Made by a program: the position numbers and the translations under genes. The notes under the pieces are model-generated. The model had not been told where the DNA came from, made no database searches, and was given only the letters and a program-made list of their open reading frames with translations. Positions 26,669-35,698 of a stretch of DNA of 64,000 bases are shown here, piece by piece. The stretch's first letter is position 1. Each line of letters begins with the position of its first letter. The DNA is from Vibrio sp. 10N.261.45.E2 (GTDB lineage: Bacteria > Pseudomonadota > Gammaproteobacteria > Enterobacterales > Vibrionaceae). The stretch is taken from contig NZ_MCZZ01000128.1 in assembly GCF_002875705.1 (NCBI RefSeq), forward strand, positions 87,079 through 151,078, read 5' to 3'.

Positions 26669-26806
26669 TTAAACCCAAGCAGAAGCAACAAGTAGGATGA
26701 TTGCACCCATAATTGCCGTAGACTTTGCAAAGAAAAGAACTTCATTCATTACAGAAGGTTTTACTAATGTTTTGCTGCTTTCGTTTGTGATTACTGTAGC
26801 ATTCAT
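26669..26806 (-). CDS. 45-residue single-pass membrane microprotein
   Basis: The ATG at 26806 opens 45 codons plus TAA. The peptide has a polar, Thr/Ser/Lys-rich start (MNATVITNESSKTLVKPSVM) and one hydrophobic helix near the end (about residues 22-44: VLFFAKSTAIMGAIILLVAS). It ends with AWV. It lies alone on the minus strand of an otherwise empty 540-base gap, preceded by a weak purine-rich ribosome site (GAGAACGA). Frame, length and the clean polar/hydrophobic split look coding. No function is recognised. Confidence 0.5.
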   Translation of the reverse strand: MNATVITNESSKTLVKPSVMNEVLFFAKSTAIMGAIILLVASAWV

Positions 26807-26982
26807 TGTTCGTTCTCGTTGTTGTGTGATCTATGGCTAATTTTCCTCCTAAATGTGATTGAAGTCAACAATTTCTGTAGTTTTATTACATAACAGTAAT
26901 TCGTTAGTTTGGTAACGCTAAAGATAAGCTAACCACACCTTAAGCCTCTTCTAGACAATATTCACTCTAGGTTGAGAGATAC

Positions 26983-27027
26983 AAAAAAGGCTTGGAGCCC
27001 CCTTTGAACCAAGAGGAAACCAAGCCT
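26983..27027 (-). terminator. Intrinsic terminator after rpe
   Basis: On the minus strand AGGCTTGG (27027-27020) pairs with CCAAGCCT (26995-26988), followed by TTTTTTG. The loop is long (about 24 bases). Confidence 0.75.
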
Positions 27028-27052
27028 GTGACTTGTCGAGCCTTTGTTGGCG

Positions 27053-27718
27053 CTACTTAGACAATTCCGCTCGCATCGCGTCAATTGCCCGCTGATAATC
27101 TTCACTATCAAAAATCGCCGACCCCGCAACAAACATGTCGGCACCGGCATCAGCAATCTCTTTTATGTTATTTACTTTCACCCCACCATCGACTTCTAAA
27201 CGAATTGCACGCCCAGATTGGTTAATACGTCGTCTGATTTCACGCAGTTTATCTAGCGTCGCTGGAATAAACGATTGACCACCAAAGCCAGGATTAACTG
27301 ACATCACTAAGATAAGATCCACTTTATCCATGATGTAATCCAAATGGCTTAATGGTGTTGCTGGGTTCAGCACTACGCCCGCCTGGCAACCACATTCTTT
27401 GATTAGCTGCAGCGTACGATCAACGTGTTCGGACGCCTCAACATGAAAAGTAATCATACTTGCCCCTGCCTTTGCAAAATCAGGGATCATTGAATCAACG
27501 GGTTTTGCCATTAAGTGGACATCAATAGGAGCAGTAATACCGTAATCACGCAGAGCCTTTAACACCGGAGCACCAAAGGTTAAGTTAGGTACATAATGAT
27601 TATCCATTACGTCGAAGTGAATCACATCAGCACCTGCTGCAATAACATTTTCAACATCTTCGCCTAAACGAGCAAGATCAGCAGACAGAATGGAAGGCGC
27701 GATAAGGTAATCTTTCAT
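27053..27718 (-). CDS. rpe: Ribulose-phosphate 3-epimerase
   Basis: TIM-barrel epimerase interconverting D-ribulose-5-P and D-xylulose-5-P. The 221 residues show the family motifs: [15 protein letters not shown] (7-21, catalytic Ser), [16 protein letters not shown] with metal-binding His and Asp, [16 protein letters not shown] and LEVDGGV. It is second in a two-gene operon behind a YqaB-like phosphatase. Set between two pathways that both end in D-xylulose-5-P, it would supply the entry into the pentose phosphate pathway and is probably an extra, dedicated copy. An allulose-6-P epimerase (AlsE) role is less likely given the motifs. Confidence 0.87.
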   Translation of the reverse strand: MKDYLIAPSILSADLARLGEDVENVIAAGADVIHFDVMDNHYVPNLTFGAPVLKALRDYGITAPIDVHLMAKPVDSMIPDFAKAGASMITFHVEASEHVDRTLQLIKECGCQAGVVLNPATPLSHLDYIMDKVDLILVMSVNPGFGGQSFIPATLDKLREIRRRINQSGRAIRLEVDGGVKVNNIKEIADAGADMFVAGSAIFDSEDYQRAIDAMRAELSK

Positions 27719-27751
27719 GGGGTTCCTTGAAATCAGTATTGTATATTTGAG

Positions 27752-28357
27752 TTATTCGTTGTTGGCAGGTATGAACGTGGTGACGACACCCTCTTCCACC
27801 ATAAAACAATCCATTCCGGCGCTACTCGCCGCTTGCTGCCCTATGAGTGTGTCTTCAAAAACAACACAATCACTTGGTAATACATCAAGTTGCTGCGCGA
27901 CTTTTAAAAACGTATCAGGGTGAGGCTTGTGATTATCCACATCATCAGAGGTCACAAGCGCTGTGATCATTGAAGGAATGTCGGTGGTATCTAGAATAGC
28001 TTTGGCATGCTTAGCTTGTGCACCAGTGCCAATACCAACTTTTTTGAGCTGATAATAACGCTCTAGTATGGCGTAGGTTTCGGGTAATACGTCGCCCTTG
28101 TGCTCAATGGCTTCGAAGTTTGCTATTTTGTCTTTGGTGACCACTTGTGGGTCAAGAGATAGGTCGTATCGCTTCATGATCTCAAGCGTGGCTTTGCGTG
28201 ATGGCATGCCACCCAGTTGATCCAACCATTCTTTGTCGTAAGGGATGTTGAACTTACTGCAGGTCAATTCCCAAGCATGAGCGTGGGCTACCATGGAGTT
28301 AACCAAGGTACCATCTAAGTCAAAGATAATTCCTTTATATTTGTCTAAATTCGGCAT
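27752..28357 (-). CDS. yqaB: YqaB-like HAD sugar phosphatase
   Basis: HAD hydrolase of the beta-phosphoglucomutase-like family; E. coli YqaB removes phosphate from fructose-1-P and related sugars. The 201 residues carry the nucleophile motif FDLDGTLVNS (12-21), a helical cap with LGGMPSRKATLEIM, the motif II/III region GTGAQ and KPHPDTFLKV, and the acidic motif VVFEDTLIGQQAA. It starts after AAAGGATTG and precedes rpe by 33 bases on the same strand. The pairing suggests control of pentose- or ketose-phosphate levels. Confidence 0.85.
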   Translation of the reverse strand: MPNLDKYKGIIFDLDGTLVNSMVAHAHAWELTCSKFNIPYDKEWLDQLGGMPSRKATLEIMKRYDLSLDPQVVTKDKIANFEAIEHKGDVLPETYAILERYYQLKKVGIGTGAQAKHAKAILDTTDIPSMITALVTSDDVDNHKPHPDTFLKVAQQLDVLPSDCVVFEDTLIGQQAASSAGMDCFMVEEGVVTTFIPANNE

Positions 28358-28510
28358 GAATTTTTCAATCCTTTTACCTCTTATATTAATAAGAACAGTG
28401 CATCGAAACTATCAATTCTTGTTGTGAATATGATCTCAGCCACCAATACGGTAAATAGTTTTTGCAGTAGTAAACAATGAGTGTTTTTACTCTTGAAATC
28501 CTATTTTGAT

Positions 28511-28529
28511 CGGATCGACATCCGTTTTT
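28511..28529 (+). terminator. Short hairpin plus T-run with no plus-strand gene upstream
   Basis: CGGAT (28511-28515) pairs with ATCCG (28520-28524), then TTTTT. The nearest plus-strand gene upstream ends 2 kb away. It could end an unannotated small RNA from the 28360-28510 spacer, or be a chance hairpin; the stem is only 5 bp. Confidence 0.3.
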
Positions 28530-28600
28530 GAGGAATACGTATAGAGTTGAATAAAATGAAAGTGATATAGTCCACCAAAATTCAAATTTGGAAAAATATC

Positions 28601-28810
28601 ATGCATTCGACCGACGCAATTAAACTAGTGAAACTAGGCGTAAACATTGAGATATCAAAAGACTCTTCTCTACACCCAACTGACGCACTTGAAATAGTAA
28701 AGATTGCAAGTGAAATTGGTACTCAAGTTACCGTGAAGAAGAAGTACCACACAGATGTTCTAATGGAGATGGCTAAAGTAGGACGTGACCACATCACTAT
28801 CGCTATTTAA
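28601..28810 (+). CDS. Small HPr-like protein with rearranged secondary-structure order
   Basis: A 69-residue protein with its own ribosome site and strong terminator. Residues 15-67 line up by eye with the phosphocarrier HPr: strand NIEIS, then SSLHPTDAL with His25 at the place of HPr His15, helix EIVKIASEIG, strand TQVTVKK, helix DVLMEMAKVG and strand HITIAI. HPr Arg17 is replaced by Thr27, and the C-terminal helix of HPr is missing. Instead a similar amphipathic helix (HSTDAIKLVKLG, 2-13) sits at the N-terminus. A [H-x-T-D]-helix unit thus recurs at about 2, 25 and 50. Function is unknown; a PTS regulatory or decoy role is only a guess. Confidence 0.6.
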   Translation: MHSTDAIKLVKLGVNIEISKDSSLHPTDALEIVKIASEIGTQVTVKKKYHTDVLMEMAKVGRDHITIAI

Positions 28811-28847
28811 CCAACATCGATCTAGTTTCTACCATCAGATAAAGTAG

Positions 28848-28888
28848 AACGTGCAACATATTGGGGGCAATATGCTGCACGTTTTTTT
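28848..28888 (+). terminator. Strong terminator after the HPr-like gene
   Basis: AACGTGCA-CATATTG pairs with CAATATG-TGCACGTT (one mismatch between the two stem halves), followed by T7. Confidence 0.9.
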
Positions 28889-29026
28889 GTCAGAAAGGAG
28901 CATGATTATTCTGACATTAGCGATGTTTGATTCGCTATTCGGTTAAGCCAACTGAGTTGCTATTTTGTTCTTGCTGCAATGCTTCAATCTAGACGATTCG
29001 CTTTCAAACTATTCATTTCCAAGCGA

Positions 29027-29923
29027 CTAGCTTCCAAGCAATTCATTTCCAAACAGGGGCATGACACCTGTTTGACGGCAAACTTCGTTTAAGCGAACCT
29101 GAGCTTTCAAGATATTCTCTTTCCAGTGCTCATCTTGAGCCCACATTTCGATCACCAGCGGCACCACACATTCAGTTTCTTTCAATGTTTTGAAAATCGC
29201 ATTGAAATCGACTTCTCCCTCACCTATCACTAAATCACGGAACTGCCCTTTATATTCAGGAGTGACACGATACGTATCTTTAAGGTGGATTTGGGTAATG
29301 CGTGGCTTACTCAGCTTAAGCTCTGTCACGATGTCATAATTCCAACCTGAGATGTTGCCTACATCTGGATACGCGGTGAAATAAGGCGAATCAATCTCAC
29401 GGCTCAACACTTCAAACTTGCTTAGCGAGTTCAGGTAATCCGTGTCCATAATTTCAACCGCTAACATCACTCCAGCGCGCTCTGCCAGTTGTGCCGAGAG
29501 CTTCATACCTTCGATAAAACGCAGGTGTGTCGCTTTGTCTGCAGGTTCGTAGTACACGTCATAGCCTGCGAGTTGAATGGTGCGAATACCCAACTTGTAC
29601 GCCAACGTAATGGCCTTCTCCATATGGATAACGGCTTGCTCTCGCACTTTCGGATCAGCAGAGCCAAATGGGAACTTGCGGTGCGCGCTTAAACACATCG
29701 ACTGCAGCGGCACTTGATGCTCTTCACACAAACGGCGTAGGCCATAGACTTCTTCATCGCTCCAGTCTAAACGGCTGCGTCTTTCATCGGACTCATCGAC
29801 TGAGATCTCAAGGAAGTCAAAACCTAACTCTTTCGTGGTTTTAAGCTTATCTTCCCAACTTAGGTCGTTCGGTAACGCTTTTTCATAAAGCCCGACACGA
29901 TGGCGCGTTAAGTTTTGATACAT
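29027..29923 (-). CDS. ulaE: L-ribulose-5-phosphate 3-epimerase (UlaE), copy 2
   Basis: Converts L-xylulose-5-P to L-ribulose-5-P. The 298 residues carry the same metal-ligand motifs as copy 1 (AVEIMD, AYPDVGNISG, QIHLKD, VIEMW) and the SMCLSAHRKFPFGS phrase, with a slightly longer C-terminus. It is the last gene of the minus-strand ascorbate PTS operon, nine bases after ulaD, with the ribosome site CTAGGAGGC. The two copies probably arose from an old duplication or separate acquisition of whole modules. Confidence 0.93.
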   Translation of the reverse strand: MYQNLTRHRVGLYEKALPNDLSWEDKLKTTKELGFDFLEISVDESDERRSRLDWSDEEVYGLRRLCEEHQVPLQSMCLSAHRKFPFGSADPKVREQAVIHMEKAITLAYKLGIRTIQLAGYDVYYEPADKATHLRFIEGMKLSAQLAERAGVMLAVEIMDTDYLNSLSKFEVLSREIDSPYFTAYPDVGNISGWNYDIVTELKLSKPRITQIHLKDTYRVTPEYKGQFRDLVIGEGEVDFNAIFKTLKETECVVPLVIEMWAQDEHWKENILKAQVRLNEVCRQTGVMPLFGNELLGS

Positions 29924-29931
29924 AACGCCTC

Positions 29932-30579
29932 CTAGTTCCAGTAGCGGTTGATTTGTTCTTTCAGTGCTTCAGCGGTTTCTTGACCTTTTTCACCTGCTAG
30001 TGCGCGACCGGCAATGAAGGTTTTCGCTTTAATACCCTCAAATAGGTACAAATCTTCTGGCACGATACCGCCTGTGATAGAAAGCTCGATACCCAGTTCA
30101 GACAGTGCACGCATCTTCACTAAGTCCGCTTCTGTCCAGCCCACGCCTGCCAACTCAGCATCACGAGAACGGTGGTAGATCGCTTGTGTAATACCTAGGT
30201 CAACCCATGCTTGAGCGTCGTCCATAGTCCAGTTACCGTAGATCTCGATTTGAATTTCACCCTTAAATTCATCGGCAACCTTCTTACATGCGTCAATAGT
30301 TGCAATGTGCGCCGCCGCTGAAACCGTAATCCAGTCAGCACCCGCTTCAAATGCCATACGAGCCAGAATCGCGCCGCCATCTGTGGTTTTCATATCACAC
30401 ACTAAGATGTGATCAGGGTGGTTTTTGCGCAGTGTCGATACCGCAGTCATCCCTTCTGCGAACGCTAGAATTGTGCCTACTTCAATCACGTCTACATAGC
30501 TTTCAACGTTGTTTGCCACTTCAATTGCAGCAGGTAGGTTTGTTTGGTCTAGGGCGATTTGAATCATTGGTTTAGTCAT
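29932..30579 (-). CDS. ulaD: 3-keto-L-gulonate-6-phosphate decarboxylase (UlaD), copy 2
   Basis: Converts 3-keto-L-gulonate-6-P to L-xylulose-5-P. The ATG at 30579 (AAGGATAAAACC before it) gives 215 residues starting MTKPMIQIALDQTNLPAAI; an in-frame ATG at 30603 overlaps the upstream gene. The decarboxylase signature CDMKTTDGG and the YHRSRDAEL proton-donor region are intact, as are the ITGGIVPEDL and FIAGRALAG phosphate sites. It is the fifth gene of the operon; its start is 4 bases from the HAD stop. Confidence 0.94.
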   Translation of the reverse strand: MTKPMIQIALDQTNLPAAIEVANNVESYVDVIEVGTILAFAEGMTAVSTLRKNHPDHILVCDMKTTDGGAILARMAFEAGADWITVSAAAHIATIDACKKVADEFKGEIQIEIYGNWTMDDAQAWVDLGITQAIYHRSRDAELAGVGWTEADLVKMRALSELGIELSITGGIVPEDLYLFEGIKAKTFIAGRALAGEKGQETAEALKEQINRYWN

Positions 30580-30583
30580 GGTT

Positions 30584-31405
30584 TTATCCTTTAATTTGTT
30601 CACGTATTAGATGGGCAAGGCCATCTTGATTGTTATCTGTTTTGCATACGGCTTGAGCGTTCGATTTGACGGTGTCGTCAGCATTAAACATCGCTACGCC
30701 TAAGCCTGCGTATTGAAGCATTGATATGTCGTTGTGATTGTCGCCAATGGCAATCACTTGAGAGGGCTGAAAACCCAGTTCACTTACGTATTCAGCAAGG
30801 CGAAGGCCTTTACTATTACCCTTCGCGGCAAAGTCGATTCGGTTAGACCACGAGCGTTCACCGTTAAAATGATCTTTGATCCAAGGCGTTTGCATTAAGC
30901 GATCAACCGACTCTTGCTCCCCTTCCACCACAAACTTCCACACAAACTCGGTGCTCTTCGCCGTTTCAGAGAATGAGTCCACTCGATAGATGTTTGGCTT
31001 GTGGTGCTCAGGCGCTTGCTCAGCCCACTCTTCCAACGCCAACATGTAGGCGAATGGGTTGTAGTTGGAGTAAGTCATCGCATCGGTGATGTACATCACC
31101 ATCTTCAGCTTGTGTTCCTGCGCCAGCTCGATAAACGTTTGAGCGGTCTCATGCTCAATGGCGTTCTGAGTTAAAACAGTCTCGCTTTGGTAGTCATACA
31201 CGTACGTTCCGTTGCAGCAAATAATCGGAGTATCTAGCCCTAACTCATAGTAATAAGGCCTTGCTGCGGTGTGATGCCTGCCAGTCACGATCATCACGTG
31301 GCAATGCTGCTTCGCCTCTTGGATCGCTTTCTTCACTTCAGGATGGATAGTGTGATCATCGGTCAACACGGTTCCATCAAGGTCTAACGCCAATACTTGA
31401 TACAT
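30584..31405 (-). CDS. Cof-type HAD-IIB phosphatase, YbhA-like, copy 2
   Basis: HAD phosphatase of 273 residues, closely related to the protein at 19762-20604: LALDLDGTVLTDDHTIHP at the start, IVTGRHHTAARPYYYELGL, PIICCNGTYVYDYQ and IGDNHNDISMLQYAGLG near the end. It sits between ulaF and ulaD with a GAGGAGAGG ribosome site. As in the other cluster it directly follows ulaF. E. coli ula operons lack such a gene. Its substrate could be a pathway sugar phosphate (relieving phosphate-sugar stress) or pyridoxal phosphate; the sequence does not decide. Confidence 0.86.
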   Translation of the reverse strand: MYQVLALDLDGTVLTDDHTIHPEVKKAIQEAKQHCHVMIVTGRHHTAARPYYYELGLDTPIICCNGTYVYDYQSETVLTQNAIEHETAQTFIELAQEHKLKMVMYITDAMTYSNYNPFAYMLALEEWAEQAPEHHKPNIYRVDSFSETAKSTEFVWKFVVEGEQESVDRLMQTPWIKDHFNGERSWSNRIDFAAKGNSKGLRLAEYVSELGFQPSQVIAIGDNHNDISMLQYAGLGVAMFNADDTVKSNAQAVCKTDNNQDGLAHLIREQIKG

Positions 31406-31428
31406 CGCCTCTCCTCACATCACGCTTA

Positions 31429-32124
31429 TTACTGCCCGTAGTAAGCATTTTCACCATGCTTACGTAGGTAATGTTTATCTGAAAGCTCAGGTTGAATCTT
31501 GATGCCACTGTTTAACGAGCGCGTTGCCAATGCCATTGCCGACACTTCTTCTAAAACCACCGAGTTATGTACGGCGTCTTTGGCATCTTTGCCCCAAGAG
31601 AACGGCGCATGCCCCGCAACAATCACACTCGGTACTGCCATCGGGTCGATACAACGTTGAACAAACTCTTCGATGATCACTAGGCCAGTGTTTTTCTCAT
31701 ACTGCTCCGCAATTTCACTGTTCGAGAGCTTGCGAGTACACGGAATATCTCCGTAAAAGTAGTCAGCATGCGTAGTACCCAGGGCTGGAATATCAATGCC
31801 CGCTTGTGCCCAAATGGTTGCACTACGAGAGTGGGTATGAACAATGCCGCCGATTTCTGGGAATGCTTTGTAGAGCTCCAGGTGAGTAGCCGTATCACTT
31901 GAAGGATTCAGCTTGCCTTCAATGATGTTGCCCTCTAAGTCTACGACCACCATGTCTTCAGCCGTCATGTCACTGTATTCGACACCCGATGGTTTAATCG
32001 CTATCACGCCATTAGTACGGTCAAACTCGGAAACATTGCCCCAGGTAAATGTCACTAAACCGTACTTAGGAAGCTGCAAGTTCGCCTCTAAAACACGTTG
32101 TTTCAATTGGCTATATTTAGACAT
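31429..32124 (-). CDS. ulaF: L-ribulose-5-phosphate 4-epimerase (UlaF), copy 2
   Basis: Zinc epimerase making D-xylulose-5-P from L-ribulose-5-P. The 231 residues are very like copy 1: [40 protein letters not shown], the zinc site [12 protein letters not shown] and [17 protein letters not shown]. It follows ulaC by 9 bases with the ribosome site TTAAGGAGTC. Confidence 0.93.
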   Translation of the reverse strand: MSKYSQLKQRVLEANLQLPKYGLVTFTWGNVSEFDRTNGVIAIKPSGVEYSDMTAEDMVVVDLEGNIIEGKLNPSSDTATHLELYKAFPEIGGIVHTHSRSATIWAQAGIDIPALGTTHADYFYGDIPCTRKLSNSEIAEQYEKNTGLVIIEEFVQRCIDPMAVPSVIVAGHAPFSWGKDAKDAVHNSVVLEEVSAMALATRSLNSGIKIQPELSDKHYLRKHGENAYYGQ

Positions 32125-32133
32125 ATCGACTCC

Positions 32134-32601
32134 TTAAGCCGCTTCTGCTTGTGCAAGTGCCGTATCGATCAGGTTCGCCACATCTTGTGGTGTTTTACAT
32201 GCACGTAGTTTTGAGAAATCTTCATCAAACTCGATCAGGTTCGCGACCTGCATCGTGCCTTCGATGTGCTCTTCTGAATCTTTACCAGCCAGGGTGATTA
32301 GCACATCTACAGGCTCGTCTACGTCATCAAATAGGATTGGCGTTTCTAATACCGTTAATGCGAAGCCTGTTTTGATCACGCCATCTTCTGGGCGGCAATG
32401 TGGTAGTGCAAATGCATCGTGAATGCAGATGTATGGGCCTTCAACAGAGATAGCTTTGATGATGGCATCGTAGTAACGCTCTTCAGCGACACCTGCTTTG
32501 ACTAATGCATCGGTACCAATCTTGATAGCCGACTGCCAGTCTGTTGCTTTAGCGTTTAGTTGGATTGAGTTGTTTTTAATCAGAGATTCTTTCAAGTTCA
32601 T
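32134..32601 (-). CDS. ulaC: L-ascorbate PTS EIIA component (UlaC)
   Basis: Cytoplasmic phosphotransfer domain that passes phosphate from HPr to the EIIB domain. The ATG at 32601 aligns with the E. coli UlaC start (MNLKES against MKLRDS) and lies seven bases from AAGTGAG; a GTG at 32613 is the alternative. In the 155-residue form the phosphorylated His is His68 in FALPHCRPEDG, with a second conserved His61 in YICIHD. It lies between the fused EIICB gene and ulaF. Confidence 0.91.
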   Translation of the reverse strand: MNLKESLIKNNSIQLNAKATDWQSAIKIGTDALVKAGVAEERYYDAIIKAISVEGPYICIHDAFALPHCRPEDGVIKTGFALTVLETPILFDDVDEPVDVLITLAGKDSEEHIEGTMQVANLIEFDEDFSKLRACKTPQDVANLIDTALAQAEAA

Positions 32602-32678
32602 TGGTTTGCTCACTTAATAATTTGTTATTAGAATTTTTTTGGTTGCCCGGTCGCCGCTTTGACGCCGGGCTAACTCGA

Positions 32679-34481
32679 TTATTTGTGGAAGTTGTTTTCG
32701 ATGATTGAAATCAGTTCATCACCAAAGGTTTTCACCATGATCATGTTCTTCACTGCTAACTGCTGCTTACCTTCCGGAAGGTTGGTAATCTTTTCAGCCA
32801 GCGCAACCGAAGTAACGATGATGTCGAATGAACCTAAGTGTGATTTGTAATCTGTGATTGCACTGTTGAACGTGGTGGCCGGTACGCCTTTCTTATCTAA
32901 GAACTCTTTGATTTTCTTAGAGCACATCATTGATGACCCTTGGCCAGAACCACAGCACACAAGAACTCGTACTGGTTTATGTTCGACTGCACTACCCGCC
33001 TGTGGAGCTTCAGCTACTGCTTCAGGCTTTGTCGGTACTGCGACTTCAACTTCTACACCTTCTGGTGTCACAGCTGTCATAGTTTGCGCATTTTGCGCTT
33101 CGCCATCTTCTTCAGCTCGTAGGGCTTTTGATGCGAAGTACATGTACACACCAGAAAGAGCGACGACAACAAAGAAGAACATGCTAGAGCTAGAGATACC
33201 TTGCATGATTGGTGGGAACACTAGTGCCCAGTCAGCCATACCCATCCAGCCGTTAAACTCAGTGCCTGATTGCGCGAAGATGTGAATCGCCCAAGCCGAA
33301 CCAACCACCTCGATAATGCCCATCACGAAACAGATCTTCATGACCGCTTTCCAGCCACCGAAGTGGTTAGCGAAGACACCAATCGTTGCGTTAGAGAAGA
33401 ACATTGGAATGAAGCCAGGAATAATCATGATTGGCGCATCAAAGGCCAACATCGCCAATACCGCGGTAAATTGACCCACAGCACCCCAAAGGAAGCCGAA
33501 CACCATTGCGTTTGGTGAGTATGCGTAGATAGCGGCACAGTCAATCGCTAATACTGCGTTAGGGATTAGACGTTGAGAGATACCGTTGAACGCTTCAGAA
33601 AGCTCGGCAACGAACATACGTACACCCGTTACGATAACTTGAATCGCAACCGCGAATTTCAGACCTGTTTCGAAGATGTAGATTAACCAATGTGTGCTGC
33701 CTGCCATCTCTTGAAGGTTATCTAGACCGAAAGAGAGAAGGATAATGCCGAAGAATGCAGTCATGACCAAAGTAGTCGCAGCAATACTGTCGTGGAAGAT
33801 GTGTAGCCATTTCGGTAGGTTGATGTGGTCAACACTGTCGTTCTTATCGCCTAACTTCGGAGCAACTTTAGTTGCTACCCAAGATGCAAACTGTTGTTGG
33901 TGACCAATAGAGAAACCCGCACCGCCAGTCACTTCTTGTGTCGGCTTGAACATGATGTTCGAAGAGATGCCCCAGTATAGAGCCATCAGAATTGCAGAGT
34001 AGATGATGGTTTCCCACATCCCCGCGCCAAGCACGAAGTAGAAAACCGCAATCAGACCAGCTTGTTGGAACATGATGTGTCCCGTAAGCATGATAGTACG
34101 AATACCAGTGATTCTGCGGAAGGCAACCAAAAGGATGTTAATACCCAGAGCCATAAGGACTGCGTACCCAACCCAAGAGTAATTGTCTCCCATGGTTTCC
34201 ATTGTCGCCATCATGGATGTGTAAGGGTCGATTACCGAGCCTGTCAGTCCATGTATTTCACTCATCTTTTCAATAACAGGTTTAAAGCCTGCTACCAGTG
34301 TTCCCGCACCCACCTGAACAATCATAAAACCAACGATGGTTTTGATTGAACCGGAGATAACAGTTGTTGCGTCACGTTTGAGAAGGATGTAACCGAGACA
34401 AGTTACCATACCAAGCAACAAAGGTGCTTTGGTCATAACCTGACTGTAAAAAATATAGAAGATATCGTATAAGAACTCCAT
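32679..34481 (-). CDS. ulaA: L-ascorbate PTS EIIC-EIIB fusion (UlaA-UlaB)
   Basis: Imports L-ascorbate and phosphorylates it to L-ascorbate-6-P. E. coli has separate UlaA (EIIC) and UlaB (EIIB); here both are in one 600-residue chain. Residues 1 to about 450 form the multi-span EIIC (opening [20 protein letters not shown]). A flexible Ala/Glu/Val/Pro-rich linker covers about 450-503. The EIIB domain runs from about 504 to the end, with [15 protein letters not shown]; the phosphorylated residue should be Cys510 by comparison with E. coli UlaB. It is the first gene of the operon, divergent from ulaR. Confidence 0.93.
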   Translation of the reverse strand: MEFLYDIFYIFYSQVMTKAPLLLGMVTCLGYILLKRDATTVISGSIKTIVGFMIVQVGAGTLVAGFKPVIEKMSEIHGLTGSVIDPYTSMMATMETMGDNYSWVGYAVLMALGINILLVAFRRITGIRTIMLTGHIMFQQAGLIAVFYFVLGAGMWETIIYSAILMALYWGISSNIMFKPTQEVTGGAGFSIGHQQQFASWVATKVAPKLGDKNDSVDHINLPKWLHIFHDSIAATTLVMTAFFGIILLSFGLDNLQEMAGSTHWLIYIFETGLKFAVAIQVIVTGVRMFVAELSEAFNGISQRLIPNAVLAIDCAAIYAYSPNAMVFGFLWGAVGQFTAVLAMLAFDAPIMIIPGFIPMFFSNATIGVFANHFGGWKAVMKICFVMGIIEVVGSAWAIHIFAQSGTEFNGWMGMADWALVFPPIMQGISSSSMFFFVVVALSGVYMYFASKALRAEEDGEAQNAQTMTAVTPEGVEVEVAVPTKPEAVAEAPQAGSAVEHKPVRVLVCCGSGQGSSMMCSKKIKEFLDKKGVPATTFNSAITDYKSHLGSFDIIVTSVALAEKITNLPEGKQQLAVKNMIMVKTFGDELISIIENNFHK

Positions 34482-34562
34482 ATCTTTACCCTAATATAAT
34501 TTGTATTTTTAATGATTGTAGGATTCAGTGATGTCTTGTTTTGCTCACGAGTTAGACTTTAA

Positions 34563-34787
34563 CAATCAAAAGTAATCATTCAATGCTCACTTGTGATTAC
34601 TTTGATTTATATCAATTATCCACTCCTAGAATGTGGTTAATTGAGCATTGGATCACACTGAAAAATATAAAAATCAATAAAAACAATAACTTATAAAAAC
34701 TTGTGATTGAGATCTTGTTTTATAACAGCGAGGATTTGACAATCATGAATGTGATTATTAGAATCAAAACAAATCAAAAGTAATCAT
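34563..34787. promoter_or_regulatory. ulaA-ulaR divergent control region with repeated UlaR-like operators
   Basis: AATCAAAAGTAATCAT occurs twice as a direct repeat (34564-34579 and 34772-34787). An inverted form, TGATTACTTTGATT, is at 34594-34607, so the first copy makes an inverted pair AAAGTAATCA...TGATTACTTT. A partial CRP-like site (TGAGC-N6-TCACA, 34642-34657) lies between. The layout (repeats near each divergent start, about 208 bases apart) fits UlaR repression with looping, as described for E. coli ula. Regulator identity is inferred. Confidence 0.55.
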
Positions 34788-34820
34788 CAAATTGTCACAG
34801 CGACAAATAGAGTGATAAAT

Positions 34821-35576
34821 ATGAACGAAGTGCAAAGACACAACGGCATCCTGTCGTTACTAGAAGAAATGCAGACGATTAACGTCTCTCATATTATTGA
34901 TAGTTTTAGTGTTTCACCGGCTACCGCCAGACGTGATATCGCTAAACTAGATGAGCTAGGCAGGCTTCGAAAGGTACGAAATGGCGCCGAAAGAATAGAA
35001 AACCAAAAGAGAAAGTGGTCACCACTCAATATCAACAGTACTGAGTTTTATGAAGAGAAGGCTCAAATAGCGCATGCCGCTGCCGAGCTTTGTCAGGCGG
35101 GTGACACCGTAGTCATAAACTGTGGCTCAACCGCTTTCTTACTAGGTCAGCAACTGTGTGGAGAAGACGTTCAGATCGTGACGAACTATTTCCCACTCGC
35201 CAGCTACCTAATCAACGAAGATCATGACGACGTGATCATCATTGGTGGCCAATACAATAAGGCGCAAAACATCTTTCTAAACCCAGCACCAAACTCATTG
35301 GGTGGCTATGCCGGGAATTGGATGTTTACGTCTGGTAAAGGGTTAACTGATGCGGGTCTCTATAAAGCCGACATGCTAACAGCGGTTGCCGAGCAACAGA
35401 TGTTAGAACAAGTCGACAAGCTTGTCGTTGTGGTAGACAGCTCTAAAGTTGGCCAAAGAACCGGAATGTTGTTTTGCAATGCCAAGCAAATAGACATTGT
35501 CATCACCGGTAAAGATGCCAATCCAGACGTGGTTAAAAAGATTGAAGCTCAAGGGACGCAAGTCATCTTAGTGTAA
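34821..35576 (+). CDS. ulaR: DeoR-family repressor of ascorbate use (UlaR)
   Basis: Transcriptional repressor. The ATG at 34821 gives 251 residues, the same length as E. coli UlaR; an in-frame GTG lies three codons earlier. The N-terminal winged helix has SFSVSPATARRDIAKLDELG (recognition helix) and the C-terminal sugar-phosphate sensor has VVINCGSTAFLLG, NYFPLASYLI, IIGGQYNKAQ, GNWMFTSGKGLTDAGLYK and VVDSSKVGQRTGMLF, all closely matching UlaR. It is divergent from the PTS operon and followed by ulaG. The expected inducer is L-ascorbate-6-P. Confidence 0.93.
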   Translation: MNEVQRHNGILSLLEEMQTINVSHIIDSFSVSPATARRDIAKLDELGRLRKVRNGAERIENQKRKWSPLNINSTEFYEEKAQIAHAAAELCQAGDTVVINCGSTAFLLGQQLCGEDVQIVTNYFPLASYLINEDHDDVIIIGGQYNKAQNIFLNPAPNSLGGYAGNWMFTSGKGLTDAGLYKADMLTAVAEQQMLEQVDKLVVVVDSSKVGQRTGMLFCNAKQIDIVITGKDANPDVVKKIEAQGTQVILV

Positions 35577-35698
35577 ATCTAATGGGCTAACCCGCCTTCA
35601 AATAATAATAAATTTCAGCTCAGTGCCTTAGTCCAAATTAAGGCGCTCGGCTCCCTACATCCAAAATTAATCAAATTATTGAAATAAAAGGTATTATC

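Noticed and set aside
34642..34657. CRP site in the ulaA-ulaR spacer
   Set aside because: Only the right half (TCACA) matches well; the left half matches 3 of 5. Mentioned in the control-region entry but not called as a separate feature.
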